A DNA stretch of 64,000 nucleotides from Heloderma charlesbogerti (GCA_026122225.1 JANEZZ010003061.1:6627501-6691500), one strand, 5' to 3'. Counted from the stretch's first letter, positions 8,775 through 20,059 are shown. The notes: a model not told the origin generated them from the sequence alone. Translations and numbers: made by a program.

Positions 8775-9536
8775 GTAAGGCTCTGCCCGGGGACGGGACG
8801 GGCTCGCCGCAAGAGGAGCGGCGCCGGGCTGCCCACGCCGCCGCCGCGCCGCCCCACTCTCCTTCGCCTCTTGCTTTCCGCCAAGGCTGACGCGGGGAAG
8901 CTCTCTCACACGCTCCCGCGTCCGTATCGGAAACGGGACGCCGCTCCCGTGCTGCGCTTCAGTGGCGACATGACGCCACTTCTCCCTCCCCGCCTCCTCG
9001 CGTTCGGCCAGCTCGTGCCAATGCGTTATATTTGGGGGGGGGGGGAGGTTATGATCTGCTTTGTTGCGGTACGTGCGGAAAGGAAGGATTGATGGCGGTT
9101 GGGGGGCGGCGGCGGCGGCGGGGGAGGCACTTGCCAGTCTCTCCGAATCGATCGGTTTCCAGTTTCGCTTTTAGTGCTCTCGGATGAGAAAGACGCACAG
9201 AGGATTTTGCTCGTGGTTGGGCCTGATGCTGAATTGCTCGCTGGAACTGAGCAGGAGATTTTAGCTGTAGAGCCTGTGTGCGCGTGTGTGTGTGACACAC
9301 ACACACACACACACACACACAATGTGCGTGCAGGTTCTAACGCAGCCCTGAATGCAAAACTAGTACACTCGCAAGAGGGGATTTCCCCCTGCAGAGGAGG
9401 GACTCTCCAGAAGACCCGCAGCAGGGCTCAGAAAGGGTCAACCGCCCCTTGCTGCGATCTCAATAATTATAAGCCCCCTCCCCCGCCCAACAACCTGCAA
9501 GTTAAATGCAAGGATGCAATTAATGTCAGGTCTAAT
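8775..9536. other. Probable start of intron 1; includes simple repeats
   Basis: GC-rich to about 9130, including a G/GGC run at 9095-9125, then declining. A GT/AC dinucleotide tract with an inversion (GTGTGTG to ACACAC) lies at about 9281-9320. Open frames across these tracts are artefacts of low complexity. Confidence 0.45.
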
Positions 9537-9756
9537 CAGTGGAGGCTGGTGGCTCTGATTTCGGTGTGGCAGTGGATCCATTCTGGGTTTCAGATAGAAC
9601 CAGCTAGAACTCTAAAGGAGCTATCTAAGGCACTGAATCTAGGCAGGGCATATAGTTCAGCACCTTGGATAGCTCCTTTAGAGTTCTGGCTGGTTCTGAC
9701 TGAAACCCAGAATGGATTGATGACCCCACCAAAATTGTAGCCACCAGCCTCCACTG
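9537..9756. mobile_element. hAT-type MITE, CAGTGGAGGCTGGTGGCT family, complete
   Basis: 220 bp with long terminal inverted repeats: CAGTGGAGGCTGGTGGCT at the left and its complement at the right, pairing inward for about 80 bp through GAACTCTAAAGGAGCTATC. Flanks are GGTCTAAT and GGTCTAGC, an 8-bp target duplication with 6 matches, as expected of an old hAT insertion. Relatives lie at 31649 and 54746. Confidence 0.85.
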
Positions 9757-9825
9757 GGTCTAGCTTGACCCATAGATGCACCTATAGATTCATGAACAGC
9801 AGCACCAGGACAGGGACAATTCAGT

Positions 9826-9827
<2 letters not shown>

Positions 9828-9858
<31 letters not shown>
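9828..9858. repeat. (GT)n microsatellite
   Basis: Uninterrupted GT dinucleotides for about 30 bases. Confidence 0.95.
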
Positions 9859-9859
<1 letters not shown>

Positions 9860-9942
9860 ACACAGCACCTTTCCTCGCCACCTGAATTGAGAGTATGTGG
9901 GATGCACGTCACAGTAAACATGCAAAGGAGCAGGCTGCACAT

Positions 9943-10125
9943 CAATTTATTTATTTATTTATTTCACTTGTATCCCACCTTTCTTCCATCATGGAACTCA
10001 AGGTGGCTATATGTGGTTCCCAGGTAGTATCCCCTCCAAGCACTGACCAGACCCAGACCTGCTTAGCTTCAGCAAGGTGGCTGCCTCATGTGTCTTCAGA
10101 CCATGTCTTTGGACCAGTTAGCTGT
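9943..10125 (-). mobile_element. 5S rRNA-derived SINE
   Basis: Read on the minus strand, the head contains GAAGCTAAGCAGGTCTGG, then TGGTCAGTGCTTGGA and CTACCTGGGAAC, which align in order with the internal promoter half of vertebrate 5S rRNA (GAAGCTAAGCAGGGTCGG, TGGTTAGTACTTGGA, CGCCTGGGAATACC). The tail reads CCACCTTGAGTTCC and ends in (AAAT)n, so this is a retroposed SINE and not a functional 5S gene. Substitutions within the control region suggest it is old. Confidence 0.75.
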
Positions 10126-10481
10126 TAGGGTTCCATAGGCTTATTTGCCACTGTCCCTCTCCCCCAAATGTAGCGCCCTTACATTCATTGACTTCCAAAC
10201 TGTGTGTTTCCTGCATGTGCATCTGTGTTTGCAACAGGGAACATTGTTATTCATGGTGTGGAAATGGACTTGAATTGAGGTGTGATCTGTAATTGACCTG
10301 TTTTAGTAGGAAGGAAGAAGAAACTTCACAGTCATGGTTTCAGAGGAGAGGTTCTCTTATGGATTGGTAACCAGTTAAAGAAAACAACAGAAAACAGAGA
10401 GTAGGGATTAAGTTAATGGCCAGTTCTCGCATTGGAGGAATGTTTAGTCCTCACTCTCTTGCCCACCTCCAGTCACTCTCA

Positions 10482-10577
10482 GGGCACAATCCTATGCATG
10501 TTTAGACAGAAAAAAGTCCTACAATGCCCAGCATTCCCCAGCCATTTTTCTGTCTAAACATGCATAGGATTGTGCCC
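10482..10577. mobile_element. Harbinger-type MITE, GGGCACAATCC family
   Basis: 96 bp, ends GGGCACAATCCTATGCATG and its exact complement, pairing inward through GTTTAGACAGAAAAA. Flanking triplets are TCA and TTA, consistent with the TWA duplication of PIF/Harbinger elements, with one change. Relatives at 11045, 28050, 32640, 51780 and 56797. Confidence 0.75.
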
Positions 10578-10854
10578 TTATTGACTTAATAAGTCCAGCT
10601 TTTGAGGGAAGGAAGCTTGCTGGGGCTAACATTAATACCAGGTGATGGCTTGGCACATCCAACTCACCTTGAAGGTCTGGTACTCACACCCCGCGGCCAG
10701 GAATAGGTGTTTGAGAGGCGACATTCTCACATCAGAGGCAGAAAACCCAGATGGTTCCCTTCCTACTAATTAACCTAGGGAACAATCCATTGGGAAGTTT
10801 TCCTGCATGAGGCTGGTTGAGACGAATGTTAGTTAGTGGGAGTGGGCCATTTAA

Positions 10855-11035
10855 GGATGGGCCATAGCTCAGTGGTAGAGCACCTGCTTTGCATTCTGAA
10901 GGTCCCAGGTTCAGTACCTGGCATCTCCAGGTAGGTCTGGAAAAACTCCAGCCTGAAACCCTGGAGATCTGTTGCCAGTCAGGGTCAACAATACTTGGCT
11001 AGATGGACTCAGTAGAAGGCCGCTTCCTAGGTTTT
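10855..11035 (+). mobile_element. tRNA-derived SINE
   Basis: Pol III promoter boxes are intact in form: A box TAGCTCAGTGG at 10865-10875 and B box GGTTCAGTACC at 10908-10918. The body carries CCAGCCTGAAACCCTGGAGA and a 3' part CTTGGCTAGATGGACTCAGT. The tRNA-like head lacks a cloverleaf beyond the boxes, so it is not a tRNA gene. A second, rearranged copy is at 29664-29832 (minus). Confidence 0.85.
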
Positions 11036-11044
11036 AAACACTAA

Positions 11045-11148
11045 GGGTGCAATCCTATGCATGTTTAGACAGAAAAAAGTCCTACAACACCCAGCATGCC
11101 TGGGGCTTGCTGGGTGTTGTAGGACTTTTTTCTGTCTAAACATGCAAA
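11045..11148. mobile_element. Harbinger-type MITE, second copy
   Basis: Begins GGGTGCAATCCTATGCATG; arms pair through GACAGAAAAAAGTCCTACAA to a short loop. The right terminus is degraded after ACATGCAAAGG, so the TSD cannot be confirmed. Confidence 0.7.
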
Positions 11149-11814
11149 GGCGTATGTCTGGGTCACCCTGCCTGTACTTCACTCCCCTGCTCTCCACAGC
11201 ATTCAAAGTATGCCATCAGAAATGGCTGCTTCAGCTTGCCTCATCATGGTAGGACTATCTTTACTCAGTATTCCCGCAGTTTAAGAAATGAGGCTTTAAA
11301 TCTGAGGACACACCAACTCACGGGACCTTCGGATTGAGAATCTTTGGAAAACATGAAGAGAAATACATTTTATGAGGTGTTTCATGAATAAACCACATGA
11401 ATAAATAATTGAGAAGACGTGAGCTTCCTAGGAGGGGTGTTGCTACCCTCTAGAGATGGCAAAAGGCAAGGCAGTGAATCAGTCTGGGTTTCTTTAATTC
11501 ATTCGGGAGAGTTTTCTCGTAGAATATAGTGCTATGTTTCAGGGAAGAACTAATGTGCCTGTTAATGTGCTCACTAGAATCACATCTGCAATGTCATTGG
11601 AAAGACAACAGCATATGAGCTAATCTTTCTGCACTGAAACTTAACCGTTGCACTGGGTCAGTACAGATATTGTTGAATGTCTCTATTGGGAGTGGCTGAA
11701 ATTTCCCCCCTGCCTCTAGTCCTGTAATTTGACTGTATCCACATGAGACATATGTGGCGCTAGATAGATAATTCTAATTATGGCTGAGTTGTTTTTTCAT
11801 TTTTACCTGCAACT
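11149..11814. other. Unassigned non-coding stretch
   Basis: No repeat family or coding frame recognised; moderate AT content. May be unique intronic sequence. Confidence 0.4.
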
Positions 11815-12351
11815 TGTCTGGAGCGCCCTAGCAGCCTCTTTCAGTACACTCCAATAGCCAACTCAAGACACAGACGAAAGGATTCTTTTCAAGGCTTTAA
11901 TCCTTTTACAACTTAATGACTCTTTCAGATGCTAATCACCAGAGACTAAGCAATGAACAGCAGAGTAGCCTATGCGCCGGGTAAGCAGTTGGTCCCCGTT
12001 TGAAGGAGAATCACTTGAAGACCCTGAACTTATGGGCTAGGGAGAGATCCTTCCTCTTTCCCTTGGGTCCACAGGACGCAGCCATTGCTTGCATGCCAAA
12101 CGGGCGCTATGCCTCCTTTCTGCACCCTCCATCACTCGTCGCTCCCTGCGTCTGCGTTGAGCGTCTAGCAAGCCCCCTCCTGCACTTGCTCATTGCCAGG
12201 GTCACTATCTATCTCAGGAATGCTGGCAGGAGGAATCTCTGCCAGCTGCTGTGCCTGTGAGGGATGAGCTAGCTCCTCCCCCATGGATTGCTGATCCTCC
12301 TCAGAATCAGAACTGCTCTGGGGTTCTATTGGCTCAGTTTCCACCCTGATA
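11815..12351 (-). repeat. Solo LTR of the same gypsy family
   Basis: Minus-strand copy of the LTR at 2427-2952, about 537 bp, with ends TGTCTGG (plus-strand left) and CCACCCTGATA (right). Flanked on both sides by CAACT (11810-11814 and 12352-12356), a perfect 5-bp target duplication. No internal gypsy sequence is present, so it is a solo LTR formed by LTR-LTR recombination. Open frames inside are not genes. Confidence 0.9.
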
Positions 12352-14245
12352 CAACTCTTCGAAGAAGCTCTTAGGCACTTGGTTAACTGCACATGGGATT
12401 AATGCATGGACAGGGAACATGTGCCTTCTAGATGTTGGTGGACTACAGCTCCCTTCATCCCTCACCATTGGTTATCCTGGTTAGGGCTAATGGGAGTTGC
12501 AGCCACCACCCACCACCAGATTAATGCAACAAGCTGCTTTGTAACTGAAAGCTCATCCATGGTCCATGTCAACCAGTATTGTTAACTCTGACTGGCAGTG
12601 GCAAAGGTGTTTTGCAGCCTACTTGGTCACTGCTCCTTACCTAGACCCGTGGGGAGTGCCCACAGCCATCACTGTCTTGAAGGGAGTCGCCATTTTCTAT
12701 TAAAATGGCGACTCTTCTTCTTCTGGTAAATGTTGCATAGCTTGTGGCTGTAAAGAGGCCATCTACACAACATTAGAGGTGTAAATGGCCCAGTGACATC
12801 ATAGCCACCAGCCTCTACTGTTGTGGAATCCTAAGATCCACCAAGAAGAGCCAGATGCAAAAGACATACACTTAGAAGTCCAGAACAGGGTGCCTCTGAG
12901 CCAAGGATGTCAGAGGAATCTGGTTTGGGGGGTGGAGCTGGATGATCTTTTGTTGGATCGGCCCCCCAGACTCCATTACATCTTCCACCAGCTGGCCTAA
13001 CTCAGTGTGAGTTGGGCCAGCTGGCAGAATTTCCGTAAATTCTTATAATTAATTTTTTAAATTTAAATTTAAAAAATAAATAAATGTTTTTTCCCAATGT
13101 TTTATGCTCTTTTAAAATGCATAAAAACATTTGCAGAAATTATGGCTTTAAATTGTGTAAATTCGCCACTGGATTTTGCACAAATAATGCAAATTTCCAC
13201 AATTTGCAGCTGCAATTTGTGCAAATCTATATTTGCGCAAATTACGGCTGAGACAAAAAAAATGCATTGAAAGTCCCCAGAACTCAAGGGAACCGCGTGG
13301 CTTGGCTTGCAAAGGTGAGCCAAGTCGGGCATGCTGTGGAAGTCTGAAGAGCCCCCAAAGGGCCGGATTTCCCAGCGATGGATATCCATACTCTGAGCAC
13401 ATTCTCAGCCTGGAATTGGTTTTCAGTACCAGAACTGACCTGAGCTCATAGACCTTTTGCACAAAAATCCACCCCTAATTACCCCAAGCTTTCTTCATCT
13501 CAGCAGCCCAATTTAGGTGGAGCAAGGGAATCATTTGTTGTTACTACAATTGGTAGTCAGAAACTCTTGCAGCTCTACTGCAAATCACCAAGAGATCTAC
13601 CAGTAAATTTTATATAATTTTATGTATACTATCCTGGGATCCCTTATGAATGACAGCTTATACATTTAAAAATTAAAATGAAAACCAAATAAAATATAAA
13701 TAATATAGCAAATGAAATGCAGTATCTGCATGACCAGAAGTTTTGAATGCTGCTGATATAACAACTCTTTAATTAGTTGCAAATATATGTGTTACATTAG
13801 TATGCATGCTTATTTGGGAAATGGATGAATCAGAAAGTTGGAAACTGGATTTAAATCACTGATCTAAATTAGCCTTTTTTCTCTGTGATTTAAAAACAGT
13901 GGCCTTGATTTAAATCATACCACCCAGCTGCTTCTCATGACCTTTTCAGCACATCGCAGGCATGGGAACACTTCTGTTGAATTCCAGTAGCCTCAGGACC
14001 AAATGCATGATATTTGTCATGTAGTTTGGTGTTGACCTGGTTTGCAGGGAACACTTCATCTTGGGTTAATTAACCCATGAATTAGTGGGGGTGAGCAGGG
14101 GTGAGTGAATATGCTGCCTCTGGCGCAGTCCTCACTTCTGCTTTCAGTTAACAACCTACTATTGCCCTGTTCATAGGTTGTTAGCGTGATGTCCAAGCCC
14201 AGACACTCTGGGTTGTTTAGGGGTTAAATAACCCAGGTAACATTT
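12352..14245. other. Mixed old repeats and non-coding sequence
   Basis: 12415-12515 is a degraded hAT MITE core (GTGGACTACAGCTCCC facing GGGAGTTGCAGCC). 12640-12785 matches one side of the hAT element at 55400-55965 (ACCCGTGGGGAGTGCC, then GGCCATCTACACAA). 12797-12826 is an end fragment of the CAGTGGAGGCTGG MITE. 13020-13260 is AT-rich with short inverted repeats of TTTAAATTTAAA type. 14030-14230 has inverted AACCC/GGGTT motifs. No gene is supported. Confidence 0.5.
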
Positions 14246-14935
14246 GTTTGTTTGTTTGTTTGTTTGTTTATAATATTTCTTGGCCGCCTGGCTTACAGCA
14301 ATAAAATACATAAAAACAGTTAAAATATTAAAAGTGATAAAAACATAAAATAACAATAAAAGCCAACAATAAAACCAGCAACAATGTTAACAGCAGTAAC
14401 AGCAACAACAGCAGTCATATCAAGAGAAGGCCAAGGTAAAATAATACATTTTCAAGGCCTTCTTAAAGGCCTGCAATGACGGAGCATGGCAGACCTCCAA
14501 AGGTATGGGGCCACTGCAGAGAAGGCACTCTCATGTGTGATCACCAACCTGACAGCTCTCATGAGTGGGCAAATGAGAAGGGCTTCTCTTTCTGATCTTA
14601 GAGTGTGGGCAGGCTGATATGGGTGAAGGCAGTCCTTCAAGTAACTTGGTCCTAAACCATTTTAAGGCTTTAAAGGTCAAAACCAGCACTTTGAATTGGG
14701 CTCGAAAACAAGCCGGTAACCAGTGAAGCTGATGAAGTATAAGTGTTATGTGACTGAATCGCCTCGCCCCCACCAATACTCGGGCAGCCGCATTCTGCAC
14801 AAGCTGGAGTGTCTGAACTCCATTATTCAAAGGCATCCTCACGTATAGCACATTACAGCAGTCCAGCCTGGATGTGACTAGTGCGTGGATAACTGAGGCA
14901 AGGTCTGTCCTCTCCAGATAGGGCCACAGTTTATT
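14246..14935 (-). mobile_element. L2 LINE 3' end and C-terminal RT
   Basis: Starts with (TTTG)n at 14244-14270; minus-strand frames contain QTLQLVQNAAARVLVGARR, LHWLPACFRAQFKVLVLTFKAL and a degenerate SAFSAVAPYLW. Frameshifts split the reading. L2 clade. Confidence 0.85.
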
Positions 14936-15543
14936 ATCACTTTATGATAATAAAGATACTTTTACATGAGAAAAAGCAACAAAAACAAACCACTTCAGTT
15001 AGAGAATAGGTTCAAATGATTCAAAATGTAATTAAATGTATCTGGATTAACCCTAATTATATAGACAATTCATAAGTAGATAGTTTTTAGGAACCTCAGT
15101 TCAATTATCTGTTGTTGATAAATGTCTTGATTTCCAATACTGCATGCTTTGCATAAATCGTGCAAATGCAGAATTAATATTGTGAAGAAATATTGTAAGA
15201 TATGAGTGCTGGAATTTAGAAGTTTGGTCTTTGGTTCTGAGGTAAGGATTCACTTTCTCAGTTTCTCTTTTGCTAATTCAGCAAAAGTCAGACAGAAGGA
15301 CAAAGATGTTGTTTTTTAAATCACACTATATATGTTTGTGTTCACCAGTGCATGTCTGTACGACTGTTTTTTGGATGGCTACTGGTAATAAGGTAATGAT
15401 CACTGTACTTCCTGCTTCTCATTCTCTACTCCCTGCCCCCCGCCCCCATGGTGCATGTATATATACTTGTAACTCAACATAACAACATGCATCTGATGAA
15501 GTAGACTGGAGTCCATGGAAACCTATGCCATAATAAATTTGTT
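14936..15543. other. Non-coding stretch with a repeat end fragment
   Basis: Only 15488-15540 is assigned: a TGATGAAGTAGACTGGAGTC...CATAATAAAT fragment shared with 1197 and 42180. The remainder shows no recognised feature. Confidence 0.4.
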
Positions 15544-15757
15544 AGGGTTGGATCCAGATATATGCTGGATCAACTACACTGACAGAAGTGGAATTCCTGT
15601 CTGCTCTCTCTCACAGCTGCCTCTCTAGCCCCCTGAAAATGCTACACAGAGAGTCAGGAGATCTCAGTGCATGGGGATCCACTGAAATTAGGTGGATCTT
15701 CTACTTGCAGATGGTCCCTTCCTATTGTGGAAGGTAGATCCTGGATCCAACCCCATG
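15544..15757. mobile_element. DNA-transposon-like element with GGGTTGGATCC ends
   Basis: Left end GGGTTGGATCCAGATATATG, right end GATCCTGGATCCAACCCC, forming about 18 bp of imperfect terminal inverted repeat over 214 bp. The left flank is TTA, suggesting a Harbinger-type insertion, but the right triplet does not match, so the class is uncertain. Confidence 0.55.
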
Positions 15758-17039
15758 TCGTTAAGCTGCCACAGACTCTTTGTTGTTTTTCTTGCACCAG
15801 ATTCACATGGCTATCCCTCTGGAAATTGCCACATCACACAGTAGAACTTTTCAGATTTTACATCAAATGCATAGAGGAATGTGGGTGCCATCTCCACTCC
15901 CAACACCGATGCCATGTGTGGAGAGATCCATTGAGTGTACAATTCTTATTGCACTATTGGCAACCCTGATTTTCCAGGGTTCCTGATCATGCAAAAAGTA
16001 CCCTACATGCACACAAAAGTATGTGCACAGGATCTATGCACACATTATATTGAACATGTGGAGGTCAGAAACAGGGCCAGCATGAATTATTCCCCCTCCT
16101 CCATGCATTTGATGTAATGGCTGAAAGGTGCTGGCAATATCAGTACCTGGAATATAAAATATGATGGAATATAGAATGTCATGTCAAAATTTGTAGTCAA
16201 ATGTTAAAACACCAACCTGCAGTGAAATTCACATTGTGAAAAGTCCCAAAAAAGAAGCTGAATGTGGCAAGCGGATTGCCTTTTTGGAAAACCGATTTAT
16301 AACTATTTTACAGTTATGAACGTACAGTGCATAGAAATAATTCACAAGGCAGCCCATAGAAGAACATTGTGCAGAGACATCATTCTAACTTTGAAAATAT
16401 GCATGCGTGAGATTTCATTTCTGTAGCTCACAGAAATTGCAGTATTAAAGTAGATGGAGAAGAGCTTCAATTGTATGTCATATTTTACTTTGTAAAAATG
16501 AAAGGACTTAAAATTCTGGACAGAGAGATGGAGGCATGATGATATGCAGTAAAGATGAGGCTTCCCTTTCAAGCTGCAAACGTTCATGACAGTAGCCAAG
16601 CTATCTGCTGGGAAATCTCCTCACTGTCCCTCTTCTCAATAAGGGTGCTTCCAGACAGAAGGGACCTAGCGCTACCTATCAGAAGGCATTGTATAGCTAT
16701 TCCATCTTTTCTTTCTGAATGGCTTTTCTGCTGTAAGAAAAAAGTGGAAGAAACAGTGGGGAAACATGGAAGGATTACAAGTGGATGACATCTTGTTTGG
16801 ACCTCCTATAAAACTCTGTGAATGAGGCAGGGCGATTGCACATTAACAGTCTTGTTTGGAAGCACCTTGGATCAAGGAAAGGGGATGTCATGGGAACTCT
16901 TGGCTGGTGTGTGTTGTCCATATCACTGCTTCTGTCTGACTACAAACATGTTCTTCTGTTCAATGCTCTGAATGGTGCACTGATGACACCATTGATACTC
17001 ATATACTCATATGCATTAAAATAATGATTTTGAATGTAC
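15758..17039. other. Mostly unassigned; one dispersed repeat at 16640-16850
   Basis: 16660-16790 shares CTATTCCATCTTTTCTTTCT and a facing AGAAAAAAG(T/A)GGAAGAA with 41640-41770, an inverted-repeat element of unknown class. The rest shows no gene or known repeat. Confidence 0.45.
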
Positions 17040-17165
17040 ATATTTTCTCTAATCCACTGCCGTAGTGGTACATTTTGAAGTGCAGGAGCTCGTCATGGCA
17101 GTGTGTATGCACACAGAGACACCAAAGAGCAGCAGTCCATTGCATGACTGCAGTCCTATGCATAC
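17040..17165 (+). repeat. Unclassified dispersed repeat, 5' fragment
   Basis: Contains GTAGTGGTACATTTTGAAGTGCAG and a following CATGGCAGTGTG...CACAGAGACACC, shared with fuller copies at 35455-35830 (plus) and 42835-43185 (minus). Confidence 0.6.
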
Positions 17166-17699
17166 TGACCAGGCAGTAAACTCCAGTGATCTCAGTAGTG
17201 ATTCTGACTGCATAGTGCTTCAACTTGTAAAATACATTGAGCTTAAACAAAAGTTCTTCAGCTGGCTGAAATGCAGCCTTTAGCTTTCAGTTAGAAATGC
17301 AAGCAATCTTGCAAAGAAATGTTACCATTTAAACTGTTAGAGTGAAGTAGGAGCTCTGTCAAAGAAAAGGAAAGTATCCAGCCTCTACGAAATTGTTTCG
17401 TTATTCCCTGACTTCCTGTATGCTAATCTGTCACAAACAACAGTAAAATCTGAATGCCTCATTATTATCTCATTCATTTCCCAAAGCAAAGGAGAGTCCA
17501 TCAGTTACCCATATCATCTTGCATATGACATAACTGCTTCTGCTCTGAAAAAAGTCCCAGCGCTTCGCTTCCCTATATTTCTGCTCTGTTACAACACTGG
17601 GCTGGGGCTCAAAATACAAAAAATACCAGCATATTTTAGCTTAAAGCTAGATAAAAGTCCACAATCTCCTCCCGGATATTTGATGGGACAACAGCTTCC

Positions 17700-18020
17700 T
17701 TTCAGCCATGACCTCCAGCTCCTTGCTCATGCCCTTTGTTTAATTGTGGCATCTACTTTCTGGAAACCCCTGCCTCAGAAGATCTGCATGGACCTTTCTC
17801 TGGTGGCATTCACTGTTTCCTTAAAACCTCTTTGTTTAGGCAGAAGTTTGGTCTTCATTTTGCTGGTTATCTTTGCTGAATTTTATAGTTTTGCTTGCTG
17901 TTTTATCTACTGTTCCATTGTTAGCTTTATTAATTTGCTGTTCTTGTGGCTTTTGCATTCTTGTCTATATTCACAGCCTTGAGTAGTTCAGTTTTTGAAC
18001 TAGGCAGGTGGGATATAAAT
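17700..18020 (+). mobile_element. L2 LINE 3' end, plus strand
   Basis: Plus-strand frame shows FWKPLPQKICMDLSLVAF and SLKPLCLGRSLV, a decayed form of the LWNxLPxEIRxAPSLxxFRRxLKTWLFRQ block, then a 3' end with GGCAGGTGGGATATAAAT. One of few plus-oriented L2 copies here. Confidence 0.7.
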
Positions 18021-18310
18021 ATTGTTCTTAAATCCATCAGTTTCAAACCAAGGCAAGCCCAACAATAGAGGTGAACTACCAACTCCCTGGCTTGCCAAAA
18101 TCCTGAGGGTCTTTGCCTTTGCTATGGAAATATCTTGGGCACAAAACATTGCCTGTACTCTTAGAAGAGGCACGCAGAAGCCATTTAGGAGCTTGTGAGC
18201 TGGATAATATTCCTTGCATTCCAGGGGACATGACTGAGAGCCTTTTGATCTGCCCAGGGCATAGACACCTTTTTTCTTCTAAAAGGAGGAAATAAAGAAA
18301 TGATAGATAT

Positions 18311-18312
18311 TG

Positions 18313-18351
<39 letters not shown>
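18311..18351. repeat. (TG)n microsatellite
   Basis: About twenty uninterrupted TG units. Confidence 0.95.
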
Positions 18352-18353
<2 letters not shown>

Positions 18354-18369
18354 TTGTATCCTGGTCAAC

Positions 18370-19125
18370 ACTACATCATATAATTATAGAGTTGGAAGGT
18401 CAACTATTCCAACCCCCTGCTCTTTGCAGGATCTACAGTACAACTACAATAGTCTTCCCTAACCTGGTGGCCTCCAGATGTGTTAGATTACATCTCTCAG
18501 TACCCCTCAGTCAGCATGGATTTTTAGGATGTTTCTTCTAATAGCTGAAATTAACTTCCTTGCCATTTCCATCTATTGGCTGGGTTCACATAACATGAAA
18601 TCCCAGAGTATGGGTTGAGTATCGTTGTTGTTGAATTGTGGGTTGTTATGTTGTATGAAACCAGCTGCACCAGCAAACCATGGTTTGTTAACTATGAACA
18701 ACCCACGAAGAAACCTATGGTTTGTTGTTGGGTAGTGAACTTGGGTTGTGGGTTATTTGTGGTTAACAAACAATGGTTAGTTAGCATGGCTGGGTTCACA
18801 CAATGCAACAACCTATAAGTTCACAACAACTCACAATTCAATGACAACCCATACTCAACCTGTACTCTGTTGTGTGAACCAGGTCAACATTTCTAGTCCT
18901 GCCCTCTGGAGCAACAGATAATAGGTTAGCCCCATCTTCTTAATGATAATCTTTGAAGACTGCTATCATGTCTCTCCTTAATCTCTTCTCCAGCCTAAAC
19001 ATCCCCAACTCTTTCAACCATTCCTCATAGGACTTGGTTTCTAGGCCTTTGAACATCCCAGTCAACTCCTCTGGACATACTCCAAGTTGTCCTTCTTAAA
19101 ATATGGTGCCCTAATAATGAATATA
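18370..19125 (-). mobile_element. CR1 LINE 3' end, split by a palindromic element
   Basis: Plus-strand start ATAATTATAGAGTTGGAAGG...CCAACCCCCTGC is the CR1 3' UTR in reverse; from 18885 the sequence resumes with the CCAGCCTAAACATCCCC...TTTCAACCATTCCTCATAGG block of the RT C-terminus (minus). About 18578-18892 between them is a separate insertion. Confidence 0.75.
18578..18892. mobile_element. MITE-like element with TGGGTTCACA ends and internal AACCATGG inversions
   Basis: Left GGCTGGGTTCACATAAC faces right GTTGTGTGAACCAGGTC. The interior repeats GGGTTGT and AACAACCCA in opposite orientations and CAAACCATGGTTTG. It interrupts a CR1 fragment. Related inverted motifs occur at 21800-22110, 33474-33835 and 60115-60365. 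Confidence 0.6.
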
Positions 19126-20059
19126 TGGTTGTTATGCTAATAATCATATATTCAATGGTTTAAATATATTTAACATAATATATTTCTGTATTAAGCTATA
19201 CCCAGGGGAGTAAAGAACAAAGAAACCATGGGCCAACCATCTCTCAAACCATTCTAAACTTGGCTTAGCAGTTGCATAGGAAAAAGCCAAATCCTGTATC
19301 CTTTAGAGCCACAAATTCAAATGGCCATAATAAGAGACCCTAAATAGATTTAGATTTAAATTATTCTCTAAGAAGTGTTCATGTCCTTTCTCTTGAAGCC
19401 ACAAGACAGCAAAGCCATACATTCTTTCCTTCCTGGTTCTTTTAAGTTCACTAAAAATAAGCCACTGTCAATATCACACTAGGTGGTTGGTTATAAAGTG
19501 CTTTTTTTCTTCTTCTCAAAAACATCACTTGAGGCTTGCAAAAATGTAGAGGTCAAATGTTAGCACCATTAATATTGATTAAAATAAAGGACTGCTGTTG
19601 CAGTCCTTTGTGATCTCAGCCCAATGGATGTCAGAATATTGTTGTACCAAAGCAGTAATTACAGTATCTCTTTTTGAAATTTGCAAGATTGAACTATAAG
19701 CATTAGATACGATGGTGCCGAACTGTTGTCCTTATGGGGAATATTTGCTATCTGGTATTCCGAGCAGGACTAGCCTTCTAACTTTGTGGGCTTGTGTGTG
19801 CAATGGAAAACTTGCATCTACTGGTGAAAGATGCTCCATGCTACAGAAGACAATTGGACCTCCAGGGACAAAGCTGGATTTAGGAGCATTCTTTGGCATC
19901 TTCCCCCCGCAAGTGCTCTAAACCTTGGGTGCAGAACCTCATACCTGGGTGCAAAATCTGGTGCTCCTCCTGGCTCTACTGACTTTCCCCCAACCACTGA
20001 TCATTTTGTGGTTTCCCGGATTTTGTGTAGTCCCCCCCGGCCCCCCTGCACCAGTCCCC
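19126..20059. other. Unassigned non-coding stretch
   Basis: AT-rich until about 19700, then average composition. No coding frame or repeat family recognised. Confidence 0.4.

Larger units (their letters stand above)
7795..9130 (+). promoter_or_regulatory. CpG island, likely promoter and 5' UTR
   Basis: A sharp rise in G+C with dense CpG runs from roughly 7795 to 9130, in a window otherwise AT-leaning and CpG-poor. It includes an alternating CG run at about 8458-8472 and many GGGCGG/CCGCCC-like Sp1-type boxes (for example around 8520). The first exon call (8699-8774) lies in its right half. No TATA box is evident, as is usual for CpG-island promoters. A palindromic MITE is embedded at about 8053-8155. 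Transcription start and direction are inferred. Confidence 0.75.

Noticed and set aside
9026..9322. ORFs with CVCVCV and THTHTH runs
   Set aside because: Products of the GT/AC dinucleotide tract.
10000..10100. Possible 5S rRNA gene on the minus strand
   Set aside because: Only the internal promoter half is similar, with several changes, and it is fused to a SINE tail.
10865..10935. Possible functional tRNA gene from good A and B boxes
   Set aside because: The body and 3' end match a SINE and no proper acceptor stem pairs; a second rearranged copy exists at 29664.
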